A stretch of 64,000 nucleotides of DNA, taken from the NCBI GenBank assembly GCA_030544215.1, contig JARZZO010000013.1, positions 1,975,001 through 2,039,000 of the forward strand, written 5' to 3'. The notes under the pieces are model-generated. The model saw nothing but the letters and a program-made list of their open reading frames with translations, had not been told where the DNA came from and did not search any database. Source of the stretch: Zantedeschia hybrid cultivar. Its lineage: Eukaryota; Streptophyta; Magnoliopsida; Alismatales; Araceae. This document shows, one piece after another, positions 10,022 through 20,546 of the stretch (position 1 is its first letter; every line of letters starts with the position of its first letter). The translations under genes and the position numbers were made by a program.

Positions 10022-13000
10022 TTACATAAAATAACGCCGAAGGCGCTCTACATTCCAGGTGCGAGGAAGAGGTTGGCCCGAAAGGGTCTCCAACCGGTAA
10101 GCTCCACGTCTGATCACCTCCCTGACCCGATAAGGCCCCTCCTAGTTGGGGGTAAGCTTCCCTGAGGCTTCGGCTGGCTTGGAAGCATGAGCATTCCTCA
10201 ACATGAGGCTCCCTACTTCAAAGATTCGGGGCTTTACTCGAGTGTTGTGGTACTTGGCCATGCGCTGTTGATAAGCCGCCAGCCGGATACGAGCTTTGTC
10301 TCGGGTCTCTTCAATGAGGTCCAAGTGGTCTTTCAAACCTTCCTCGTTGGCCTCCGGACTGTAAGCAGCGACCCTGGGAGAGGGAAGGCCGATTTCCACC
10401 GGAATAACGGCCTCTATCCCATAGGCCATGCGAAAGGGAGTTTTGCCGGTGGGGGTTCGGCTTGTCGTCCGATAGGCCCACAGAACACTTGGCAGCTCCT
10501 CTACCCATCGGCCTTTAGCCTCGCCGAGGCGGGTTTTCAATCCCTGCAGGAGGCTTCGGTTAGTGACTTCGACTTGGCCGTTTGCTCGAGGATGCGCCAC
10601 CGAAGTGAATTTGTGAAGTATGCCGAAGCTGGCGCAGTTGTCGCTGAATCGTCGGCTGTCGAATTGCTTTCCATTGTCAGAGATGATGGCCCGAGGGATG
10701 CCGAACCGGCAAATGATGGACTTCCACACGAAGTTCCAAGCATTGCTATCGGTTATTGACGCGAGGGGTTCGGCTTCGACCCACTTAGTGAAATAATCGA
10801 CCGCCACGATGAGGAACTTTCTTTGGCCGGTGGCGACAGGAAAAGGTCCTAGGAGGTCGATTCCCCATTGGGCGAAAGGCCAGGGATCGGACAAGGGGGT
10901 CAGAAGGGTGGCTGCCTGGTGAATGAGGGAGCTGAACCTCTGGCACTGGTCACAGCGCCGCACGAGGGCTAAAGCGTCCTCTCAGAGTGTTGGCCACCAG
11001 TAGCCTTGCCTTAGGAGCTTGTGAGCCAGGGCCCTTCCTCCCGCATGCGCCCCACAGACTCTTTCATGGACTTCTCTTGTGGCGTAGTCGGCTTCAGCCG
11101 GGCCGAGGCACCGCAGCAGTGGTCGGCCGAAGGATTTCTTGTACAGCACCCCGTCCAGGAGGAGGAAGTGGGATGAGCGCTGTCGAATGTGCTTCGCCTC
11201 CCTCGGATCTGTCGGGACTTCTCCTTGAAGGAGAAATGCGACGAGGGGGGTCATCCACGTCTCGGCCTCGACCTCAGTGACTTGCATGGCTTCGGTTTCG
11301 CCGAGGCTCGGTTCGGCGAGCTCCTCGACGAGGATCATTCGGCCTCCACCCCCGTCTTGAGTTGACGCCAGCCGGGAAAGTGCATCGGCCCGGGTATTCT
11401 CGGCTTTCGGGATCCTCACGATTTCATAAGAATCGAATTGGGTGAGGATCTTGCGAGTCACCTGGAGATAGGACGCCATCACCGCGTCCCGAGCCTCGTA
11501 CTCCCCGGAGATGTGGCTGGCGATCAACTGGGAATCGCTGAAGGCTTTTAGATTCCGGGCGCCGAGCTTCTTCGCGGCCCGGAGGCCGGAGATGAGAGCT
11601 TCGTACTCGGCAGCATTGTTGGTCGCTGGAAGGAGAAGCGCAGGGCGTACTCTGTGACGACCCCTTCGGGCGATGCCAGGATCCATCCGGCGCCGCTGCC
11701 CGTGGAGCACGCGGAGCCGTCCACGAAGAGTCGCCATTCGTCTGCTGGCGCAGGAGCCGAAGTAGCCTCGGCTTCGGGCGCGTTGGGCACCGGCTGAGGT
11801 GCCGAGGAGGCGCCGGGGGTAAGTTCGGCGATGAACTCCGCCAGCGCCTGGGCCTTTATCGCTACCCGAGGGGCGTAGGAGATGTCGAACTCTCCTAGCT
11901 CGATCGTCCATTTCGCCAGCCTGCCGGACACCTCCGGCCGGGAGAGAATTTGCCTTAGGGGCTGGTCGGTGAGGACCTTCACGGAATGGGCCAGAAAGTA
12001 CGGCCGGAGCCTCCTCGCGGACGAGACGAGGGCCAGAGCCAACTTCTCCAGGGCGAGGTACCGGAGTTCTGCTCCTTGAAGGGCTCGGCTGGTGTAATAG
12101 ACTGGCTTCTGAACGCCACCTTGCTCTCGGACGAGGACGGCGTTGAGAGCCGTCTCGGAGACTGCAAGGTACAAGCTCAGGGGTTCCCCAGGAACCGGCT
12201 TGGATAAGATGGGGACTTTGGAGAGGTAGGCCTTCAGTTGATTGAAGGCTGTCTGGCACTCCTCCGTCCAGTCGAAGTTGTTGGCTTTCTTCAGCAGCTT
12301 GAAGAAGGGGAAGCAGTAGTCTGCCGCCCTTGACATGAAGCGGCTGAGGGCTGCGATCCTCCCGTTCAGCTTCTGTACCTCTCGGAGGTTTGCCGGGGGG
12401 CGCATTTGCATGATCGCCGCAACCTTCTCGGGATTAGCCTCCACCCCTCGGTGAGTGACCATGTAGCCGAGGAACTTGCCGGAGGCTACTCCGAAGGCGC
12501 ACTTGGCCGGGTTCAGCTTCATCTTGTACCGGCTAAGGGCGGAGAAAGTCTCGGCCAGGTCGGCCAAATGCTCTGCAGCAACGCGGCTCTTGACCAACAT
12601 GTCGTCTATATAGACCTCCATGTTTCGGCCGAGCTGTGGGGCGAACACTTTGTTGACCAGGCGCTGATATGTCGCGCCGGCGTTCTTCAGACCGAAGGGC
12701 ATTCGGGTATAACAGTACAGGCCCAAATCGGTCGTGAAGCTGGTCTTGCTCTCATCATCCGGATGCATCCGGATTTGGTGGTAGCCTGAGTAGGCGTCGA
12801 GGAAGCTTAGCAGCTCGTGGCCGGAAGTTGCATTCACCACCTGGTCTATTCGAGGCAGCGGAAAGCTGTCCATCGGACAGGCTTTGTTGAGGTTGGTGAA
12901 GTCCACGCACATACGCCATTTGCCATCTTTCTTTAGCACCATGACCACGTTGGCGATCCAGTCCGGATGGTGCACCTCTCGGAGGTGTCCGGCGTCCAGC

Positions 13001-15524
13001 CCCTTCTGCACTTCGGCTTGGATGGCGGCCCTCCTTTCCTGATTGAAGGTGCGCCGCTTCTGCTTTATCGGGGGCTGGTCGGGATCGGTATGGAGTCGGT
13101 GCTCTGCTACCTCCGGGTCAACCCCGGGCATGTCCGCCGGAGACCAGGCGAAGACGTCGAGATTCTTTTTCAAGAACTCGGTAAGCTTCTCTGCTTCAAT
13201 CTTTTCCAGGCCGGAGCCTATCATCAGGACTCGTCCTTCGCCTCCTGGAATAGGGACGGCGAGGAGTGCTTCTCCCGGAGATGCCTCGGCCGATGATTCG
13301 ATCGTTAGGGTTTCGGCTGCCGTCTTCCCTTTGACCGAAATCATGTAACACTGCCGGGCTGCTTCTTGGTTCCCTTTGGCCTCGCCTATTCCATGGTTGG
13401 TATGAAACTTTAGCTTCTGATGGAAGGACGAAGGCACGGCTCCGACCCCGCCGATGAGCCTTCGGCCGAATATGGCGTTGTAGGCTGAATCTATCTTTAC
13501 AACGGCAAAGTCCGTTTCAACGGTTAATTGTCGGGGGGCGGAGCCTAAGGTTACAGGAAGTCGGACAATGCCCTCTACTCGGTAGGGCGAGCCGTTAAAA
13601 CCGAAGAGGGGGCCCCGGTGAGGCTTCATATTAGCCTCACTCAATCCCATTTTCTCAAAACAGTCATAAAACAAGATATTTGGGGTACTTCCATTATCCA
13701 CAAAGATTCTATGTACATCATAGCTATTTATTACAGTATTGACGACGAGAGCGTCGTCATGAGGGACCTGAACATCAGTCAGGTCCTCGGCGCCGAAGGT
13801 GATGTCTTCCAGACGAGGCCGCTTCGGTTTGCCGTCAACCGCCGCTACGGTGTTGTGCTGCCGCTGCCTTGATCCTTCCCCCGGTCCTCCGGATATCATC
13901 ATGATAGACCCAGAACTAGGTCTTTGATGGGATGACTCTACCGGGGCCGAGGTGACCTTTGGCGGAGGAGCGGCTTCTATCGCCGGGGGTTGTTGTTGCC
14001 TGGGCGCTGCAGGGATGTCCCGGTTCTGTTGCGGTGGCCGCTCCCGTCGGTACTGCGGCAGTCTTCCCTCCTGGATGATGCGGTCGATCTCCTCCCGGAG
14101 CTGCCGGCACTCATCCGTCGTGTGGCCGATCTCCCGGTGGTATTCACAGTACTTGCCGGGGTCCCTTCGGCGAGGATCGGTCTTGATGCGATCAGGCCGC
14201 CGGAGCATGCCCTTCATCTCCATGAGCATCCGGGAAGGGGGAGCAGGTAAGGGTAGGTACCGCGGCTGCGGGTCCCGTCGCCTCTCCCTGTCCCAGTCCT
14301 CCCGGCGATAGCGCTTTCGGGAGGGCTCTTGGTCTTCAGGCCGAGGTCGGACCACCTGGGGAGCAGGTGCCGAGGTGGCTTCGGCTGCGCCTTTACCCCT
14401 GGACAGCATCAGGGCCTCCCGGTTGATGTATTTATGGGCCCGGGCCACGAGGTCCTGGAAGGTAGGGGGATGGCGCTTCCCAATGGAGCCGAGGAGCCCC
14501 TCGTCCCGGCACCCGCTGATCACGGCCGAGACCGCGATCGAGCTGTCGAGGTTCGGGATCTGGGCGGCCTCGGTCCGGAATTTGGTGAAGTACTCCTGGA
14601 GAGTTTCGGTGGGGCCTTGCCGGATGGCCAGCAAGCTGGCGGAAGTTTTGCATTGCCGGGTGGCATCATAGAACTGGTCGATGAACAACTGGCCCAACTG
14701 GACTAAGGAGTGGATGGAGTTGGGGGCCAGTGTTTCAAACCAGGTGAGGGCGATTTTTTCGTGGATGAGGAGAAAAAGACGGCAACGGACTGCCTCGGAG
14801 ATCCCTCGGACCCGGAGGTAGGCGTTGAATCTCTGGAATGACAGACTGGATCTGTCATTCCGTCGTAGAGAGGGCCCTTCGGCAGCTTGAAGTTGGGGGG
14901 CACCTCGGTGGTCAGGAGCTCCGCCGTGAACGGGGTCTGCTCCAGGATGCTGCTGGCGAGAGGCGCCCCGTGAGGCCGAGTCACCATCTGCTGCATCTCT
15001 TTGCGCATCGCCGTCAGCCGCCGGTCCAGGTCTGGGGCGGTCGAGGTGGCGACGGATTGGCCTCCGGTCCGGGCCGGACGGTACTCCGACGAAGCATAAT
15101 CCTGCTCCGTCAGACGATCGGCGCGGGGAGCTCGGGCAGGTAGCGCTGAGGGCTCGCTGCGCGTCGCCGTGGTTTCGTTGAGAGAAACCGGTGTAGGCGC
15201 CGGCCGGAACCGGGCATCTTGAACTGGGTAGAGCGGGGGGAGCGATGCCTGCTGAGGAAGCTGCCCCGTCAGTCCCATGCGCTGGGCGATGGCGGACACC
15301 ATCTCCTGAAGAGGCGCTAGGGACGTGACGGCAGCGGCCAGCGTCGCCATTTGCTGCTGGAGCACCCCCACTCGGTCTTCCGAGCCGAGAGACTCCGGTA
15401 TGGTCGGCAGAGGCAGGCTCGGCGGGACAGAAGGTGCGCCTTCGGAAGACAGCATATGCGCCGAGGCCTCCCGCGCTTCTGCTTCGCTTTGTCCGGACCG
15501 TCGGGTCACAGGTCGCTGAGACAT
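10022..15524 (-). pseudogene. gag-pol polyprotein of the gypsy element (four lesions)
   Basis: Start ATG at 15524 (MSQRPVTRRSGQ), 37 bases inside the 5' LTR border, with the PBS between. Gag is read to about 14845, where a small indel shifts frame, and continues from 14697 through a knuckle-like CEYHREIGHTTDEC. Then follow: protease with VDNGS (about 13700); reverse transcriptase with WRMCVDFTNLNKACP and YIDDM (about 12610); RNase H; and a second RNase H starting WRLFVDGSA, broken by a one-base deletion near 11629 and resuming as ATNNAAEYEAL. Integrase follows, with its HHCC module, then D (WGIDLLGP), D (IISDNGKQF) and E (NGQVEVTNR). A TGA at 10982-10984 (probably from CGA) and a TAG at 10142-10144 (probably from TGG) interrupt integrase. 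The natural stop is TAA at 10022-10024. Full length and all domains are present, so this was a recently functional copy that has since decayed. Confidence 0.9.
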
Positions 15525-15541
15525 GACTTGTTTTGTTGGTT

Positions 15542-15558
15542 TCCCACAGACGGCGCCA
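15542..15558 (-). promoter_or_regulatory. Primer-binding site of the gypsy element
   Basis: Two bases after the 5' LTR the minus strand reads TGGCGCCGTCTGTGGGA. The TGGCGCC start fits a tRNA 3' end GGCGCCA and is the form seen in many plant Tat-type elements. I do not assign the tRNA, since the second half does not match the Asp-tRNA acceptor arm well. Confidence 0.7.
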
Positions 15559-15560
15559 CG

Positions 15561-16531
15561 TGATGTAGCCGAAGCTATCACGACCGGATTCCGGAGCTGG
15601 AATCCGAAGAAGAGGATCCGGAGCTGGGCCGGATCGGTGTTGAGAGGGCCCGACCGGGATCCGGAAGACGAAGGATGCAGAGGCGGCGAAGCCGAAGGTC
15701 CGGAGGCTGGCTCGCTCCGAGAAGCAGGGGGCCGAGGCTCGTTCGGCGGACGAAGAAGTGGCACGAACGAATCTCCTTCCGACTGATCTGTCGGCGGGCG
15801 ATGGAGCCGAAGCCGAAGGTTCGAGGCCGAAAGTGACTCGGACTTGGCTTGCTCTTGGATAGTGAGCCCAAAGCCCCTTCGGCGGACGGAGGGGCAGCGT
15901 GAGACCGAGTCTCCTGTCTTGGGGCAGCCGGCGTACGGCGTCGAGACCAGGGAGAGGAGTCCGATGTCGGCGGCCGATACCGACTCGGGAAGGTCGGCGA
16001 AGATTCGAACCGAGCTCCTGCAGGAGGGAAAGAAGAAGAAAAACCGGTCAGCAGGAGCCCCGGGCTTCAGCCTTGGGGAACCCCTCCGACGGTCAAGTTT
16101 GCTCCTGAAGAAGATTCGATTCAGAAGGCAAAGAGAGTAGCTTTAATGCTTTTCGGACTGTGGTCCTTTAAGGGTCTCGGAGGCTTGAGGAAGCATCCTT
16201 TGGGCAATAAATAGCGGTGTATTCATAGCAAAGGATAGCGGATGGTTAACGGTGGCAGCCGATATAGGACTAAATGAGGGCTTATTGATAAACCGCCATA
16301 GTGCCTGATCCGCCACCGGAGTGGGCCGGATTCGGCTACCGGGCCGAAGGGGGTTGGGCCGCTGACGGGCTGAAGCCTGTTGGGCCGGGAGCGACGGTGC
16401 CGCTTATGGGCCGAAGGCTGCTGCTGAGCCGCTGACGGGCCGAAGGCTCCCGGAGGGCCTGGTACTGCTGTTGTTGGGCTGAACGGGGTTTGGGCTTGTT
16501 TTAATGGGCCGAATCGGATTCTGCCTCATCA
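15561..16531 (-). repeat. 5' LTR of the gypsy element
   Basis: This is the upstream LTR in element orientation. Compared with 4151-5189 it lacks one internal repeat unit of about 68 bp, and its TATA position reads TATGAATA on the minus strand (16220-16227) where the other LTR has TATAAATA. Scattered point differences show that the insertion is not very recent. Confidence 0.9.
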
Positions 16532-16698
16532 CGAGGCAATCAGTCTTAGGAATTAAAGCAACAAAAGTAGTTCCCGCAGTCGGGGGAATTTCTCTTGTGA
16601 TCCTGAAGAGATCCAAGTCCTCAAAGACTTTGTCTTTGGTGAAATTCCACAAATCCTTTTAGAGAAACGATCAGGCGCTGTCACTTTATCCCCGTCAT
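16532..16698 (-). pseudogene. LINE reverse transcriptase fragment, 5' side of the gypsy insertion
   Basis: From 16660 the minus strand reads LWNFTKDKVFEDLDL, then GTTFVALIPKTDCL up to the gypsy target site. This is the N-terminal part of the plant L1 reverse transcriptase (the F-I-x-L-I-P-K landmark), and it resumes at 4150 as VEIKDFSP. Further upstream, 16700-16665 preserves a decayed copy of the PGPDGF region. The first five bases (16532-16536, CGAGG) are the right copy of the gypsy target duplication. Confidence 0.8.
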
Positions 16699-17090
16699 TA
16701 GGGATGTAAGTTGGGGGGACTGGGTTATGTAATAATTTTCCAAATTCAAAATAGTCAGTCCAATTTTAACCCAACCTAAATTCAACTGAAATTTAACCTA
16801 AATTCAGCCAAAATTCATCTCCAATTCAATAGTGAGTGGGTTGGATTGGATTGGGTTGGACTGGCCTATTTATAAATAATTTGTTACAAGTGTTTTACTT
16901 TTTGTATGAATTATTATAAAAGTCAATAGATTAAATTCGGCCAATCCGTTTTCAGTCCAACCCAGTCCTGATTTAACTAATGTTAACCCAGATTTAACCT
17001 AACCCAATTCATATAACTTGGGCCACCCCAATTTCTTTTAATATGAGGTAGGTTGAGCTGGGCTATGGGCCCGTTCGATTGACACCCTCA
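16699..17090. mobile_element. hAT-like MITE, 392 bp
   Basis: The left end TAGGGATGTAAGTTGGGG and the reverse complement of the right end (TGAGGGTGTCAATCG) form imperfect terminal inverted repeats of the T-A-G-G-G hAT type. The flanking octamers cccgtcat (16691-16698) and tccctcat (17091-17098) agree at six of eight positions, a decayed 8-bp duplication. The interior is a low-complexity mixture of aaccca/gggttggattgg phrases with no coding capacity. It interrupts the LINE. Confidence 0.6.
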
Positions 17091-17330
17091 TCCCTCATGC
17101 ATTGCATAGAGAGAAGAGGGGTGCTTTTCTAAGTTGAATGCCGCCTGCGTGGACGGCATCTAGAGACGCAAGCCGGCTATAGATCTTGGGAGCAAAGAAA
17201 TTCAGTCTTCCATCTGTTGTTGAAATGGCCGACAATAAGCGAGGAAATGTCAACCTGATCTCTTACAATTTTTCCAACATTAAAGTCCTCGACGACCGTG
17301 CACTCCCTGTGGAAGGATCTCTAGGGTGGG
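17091..17330 (-). pseudogene. LINE linker region upstream of RT
   Basis: Minus-strand reading gives phrases such as LASLDAVHAGGIQLRKAP and LFSLCN just before the MITE. The latter would join to the decayed GDKxxxPD block at 16700, the usual context preceding PGPDGF in L1 elements. No endonuclease motif is readable farther upstream, so the 5' part is lost or unrecognisable. Confidence 0.4.
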
Positions 17331-18947
17331 TTTGACCTTTGAGTGCCTTTTGGTACGTCACAATTTGGATCGCACATGGTTGTTGATGGAGTGGGGTCTA
17401 AGCTGTGGGTTGTCAAGGTAAGTTTGACCTCAAAAATTCAAAAAAAAAAACGAAAACATTAGTCCTCGATTTGATGAGTAATACAAGCTTGTTGCACGGG
17501 TGCATGCAAAACAAATAATAATAATTTTTTTAAAAAAGTTGGTCTCACAGAACGGGTTTTTTATTTTTTTAATTCATATGAACTTTTATTATTACAAATA
17601 AGTCATCCTAATCTAACTATTTACAAGTAAGCTCCACCATCACCACTTTCTTAGAAACGATCCCTTCTTTGAGGTTTATTTGTTAAACTCTCACGGGGCT
17701 TATTTGTAACATCTAAGAGTCTTTTACTAATTTACGGTAGATTGTGAGGGTTTATTTGTAAATAGTTCAATTACGAGGGCTTATTTGTATACACTATAAT
17801 TTCAAGGGTTAAAACATTAAAAAAAAACCTAAAAATCGAGTCCCAATGAATACTAAAGAAAAACCTTCAACGGGTCAAGAATGAGTTGAGCCCAATCAAG
17901 TGGGGTTTGGTTTTTGACTTTTTGTAGTCGTCCCAGGTTGTACGAACGTGTGAGATATCAGATTAAAAAGAAATCATTTTTTTATTTTGCATTCACCGCA
18001 TGGGCGCAGCAAGTATTATTTCAATTTGATTCCTTCCGCTGACAATTGTATGGAGGTGGGAGTAGGGGGTGTTTTGTCACCTGCTTGCCTCTAGCACTCT
18101 AGATCGTTGCCCATGAGGAGGATTTCTTCTATCTTAAAGAGCTCATTATCCTTTGCTCCTTGAAATCAGTGAGGTTTATGTGATAGTCTGCTAGTTGGAT
18201 TCCTCCAATTCGTCTCCTGCTTCAGGCATGAGTGTGTACAGGTTGCCAACCACATGTTTTGTCCTATGAAGTCGAGGGCATCTCCATTGTGAGCCTCTCC
18301 CCCTTGCCTCTTCCTGCCAAGTTTACCACACCAAACTCACAATTCATTGGTTTGAGCAAAAAATTTTCAAAACGGAATGGAATAGGGGTTAGGGATGCAA
18401 ATGGTAATTAATAACCTGATTCTTATGCGATTGGTTATTACTAGCTTATAGGTCAATTGATGGATAGTCTTTATAAACATGGATGTGTAGCAGATAAGAT
18501 TATAGATAGTCTTCTATCATGCTAACTTGTACTAGTGTAGATTCCAACGAGAATCCACTAGTGTGAGAACAATCTATTAAATCACATAGTTAAGAGTGTT
18601 CAAGAGAACAAGACAATTAAGATCATATGTCAATACTATCATTTTACTCTAATGTCAAATTACATAATCATAACAAATTTCACCAAATACAGTAAGTGAT
18701 ATAATACAAACCTTCAAGACGCACATTTATGTAATTCGCCAAAGAACCTACTATATCATCTTATTTAATAGGAAAACAAATAAACTAAATTGATTTCCCA
18801 TTATTTTGCAAGTTAATCTGAAATCAAAGTTGGGCTTTCCCAAAGGAGTAACAAGAATCAATATCTAATTAATTCAATGTTTCTAAAAAAAGAATTAAAT
18901 AAAATAAGTGGAAGGGATCACAATAGAATTTCGGTCTCAAATCAAAA
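17331..18947. other. No recognisable gene; one hairpin-family relic
   Basis: I see nothing coding. The stretch at about 17825-17965 resembles the near-palindromic repeat family found at 42541, 49415 and 63222 (phrases cccaatgaatactaaa and gtcgtcc...gtacgaac). The left limit of the plastid-derived DNA could lie inside 18.6-18.9 kb, but I cannot place it. Confidence 0.3.
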
Positions 18948-19494
18948 GGGGATATGGTGAAATTGGTAGACGTTGTGGACTTGATTGCATTGAGCCTTGG
19001 TATGGAAACCTACTAAGTGGTAAATTCCAAATTCAAAGAAACCCTGGAATAAAAAATAGACAATCTTGAGCCAAATTCGTGTTTTGTTTTGAGAAAAAGG
19101 GATAGGTGTAGAGACTCGATGGAAGTTGTTCTAGTGAATGGAGTTGATTGCATTGCGTTGGTAGTTGGAATTCTTCTTTCTATCTAAATTATAGAAAAGA
19201 TAACCCTATATAGTTATATTGACATAAAACAATGATTAATCACACAATCTAAATTTATTATTTATATAATAAACAATTTAAAAATTTATGAAAAATTTAA
19301 GAGTTATTGTGAATCCATTCCAAATTGAAGTAAAGATCGAATATTTATTGATCAAATCATTCACTCTATAATCTGATTAATCTTTTGAAAAAAAATTGAT
19401 CCGACGAGAATAAAGAGAGAGTCCCATACTACATGTCAATATCGACAATAATGAAATATATAGTAAGAGAAAAATACGTCGACTTTAGAACCCC
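18948..19494 (+). pseudogene. trnL-UAA: Plastid trnL-UAA pseudogene with group I intron
   Basis: The 5' exon (18948-18982) starts GGGGATATGGTGAAATTGG. The intron follows with its conserved phrases (attgagccttggtatgg, aaaccctgg). The 3' exon is recognisable at 19473-19494 (gtcgactttagaa then cccc), but the T-arm of about 25 nt between 'tagaa' and 'cccc' is deleted. The tRNA could not fold. The copy is nuclear and dead. Confidence 0.9.
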
Positions 19495-19864
19495 AATAAA
19501 AATCCATTTGACTTCTCAAGTGTTTTTCCTCGTTTTGGTTGGTGGCTCAAAATTCACTATGTTTTTTATTTACTCTACTCTTTTTCAAAAAGATACGAGC
19601 ATTTTATGTTTAGTTTAGTTCTAGTTTTTGAGCAATACACGTACAAATGAAGATATATGTGCAAAGACTTTCGAGTATTGAATTATTCACTATTCATAAT
19701 CTATATTGTTAAGCAATTCTTACACTTATAAATATAAAAAAGTCTTTCTTTTTATTTTAGACCTCAAAAATTCCAAGGATTAGTAAAGGTTTTAATTCTT
19801 TGTTTGTCCTTTTAATGGACATAGACACAAGCCCTTAGTAAGATAAGGTGATGCATGGAAAATG

Positions 19865-19937
19865 GTTGAGATAGCTTAGTTGGTAGAGTAGAGGACTGAA
19901 AACCCTTGTGTTACCAATTCAAATCTAGTTCCTCACA
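19865..19937 (+). pseudogene. trnF-GAA: Plastid trnF-GAA pseudogene
   Basis: The 73-nt stretch GTTGAGATAGCTTAGTTGG...CCTCACA retains the D-arm, the anticodon loop (ctGAAaa) and a T-arm-like ttcaaatct. It carries several C-to-T and G-to-A changes relative to a functional plastid trnF, including in the acceptor stem. It is part of the NUPT, in plastid order after trnL. Confidence 0.88.
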
Positions 19938-20541
19938 CGTGATTAATTATCAGAAAAATATTCATAAAAATTCATTGAGATGGGTCGAGATACATATTTA
20001 TTATGTTAATAGTCTAGAGCACGATACATACTTATTCATTTAGGTCTATAGCTATAGCCCATATCATTTTAAGATGAGTAAAATGAAAAATAGATGTATG
20101 GTAAAAAATTTCGATTATGCTCCATTTTCTTTTTTATTTTTATATATGATCTCTTTCATCAAAAAAGTTAATTCTATATTTAAATTATTTTAATTTTTTA
20201 TCTATAATTTATCTATAAATAAATCAATATATATTATTTATATTAATTAATTAAATTTAATTAAATAATTATATATTATAGTAATAATTATAAGTAATAA
20301 AATATAAGTAATTAAAATATTAAATTAATAAGTATTAAATTTAAAAAATAATTAAAAATAATGAAAATATCAAAAGAGCTATAATCCCAAAAGGTCTAGT
20401 CTATGGCGGTTGAACGAGAAAAATATAGACATGAGGCATTTCATATACAGTACAAATTAAATCCAATCTTTTTGGATTGTTAAATTTCAAATTTTTCTTT
20501 ATATTCTATTTATGGGATTTATTTACATGATATGCACGGTA
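19938..20541. other. trnF-ndhJ spacer, AT-rich
   Basis: This is plastid-derived spacer with an extremely AT-rich core (about 20160-20380: ttaattaattaaatttaatt and similar). No gene is seen. It is interrupted at 20541 by the copia nest. Confidence 0.5.
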
Positions 20542-20546
20542 CAAAG
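20542..20546. repeat. Target site duplication (left) of the outer copia element
   Basis: CAAAG precedes the LTR terminus TGTTGG and is repeated at 40521-40525 after the other LTR terminus AACTAACA. The uninterrupted spacer would read ...ggtaCAAAGttcatgg. Confidence 0.9.

Larger units (their letters stand above)
4151..16531 (-). mobile_element. Complete Ty3/gypsy element, Tat/Retand-like, with antisense gene
   Basis: The element is 12.4 kb with LTRs of 1039 bp (4151-5189) and 971 bp (15561-16531), ends TGATG...CATCA, and a perfect CGAGG target duplication. It is coded on the minus strand: 5' LTR at the right, PBS, gag, protease, reverse transcriptase, RNase H, a second RNase H, integrase, then a 4.8-kb stretch before the 3' LTR. 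That stretch holds a tandem array and an oppositely oriented gene. The second RNase H plus an antisense ORF between pol and the 3' LTR is the known hallmark of the Tat clade (Retand, RIRE2, Grande-type). It inserted into the reverse transcriptase of a LINE. The pol frame has at least four lesions, so this copy cannot move by itself. Confidence 0.92.
18948..20541 (+). other. Nuclear plastid DNA (NUPT), left half: trnL to trnF-ndhJ spacer
   Basis: The order trnL 5' exon, group I intron, trnL 3' exon remnant, trnL-trnF spacer and trnF, all on the plus strand, is the plastid large single-copy order. Many transitions and small indels show that it is an old nuclear copy. It stops at 20541-20546, where a copia element is inserted, and the missing continuation (ndhJ-ndhK-ndhC) resumes at 40521 in the same orientation. 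Confidence 0.9.

Noticed and set aside
10142..10963. Separate intact integrase gene
   Set aside because: It is in the same frame as the upstream pol piece and separated only by a TGA. Its end is an internal TAG, with the natural C-terminus continuing to 10022.
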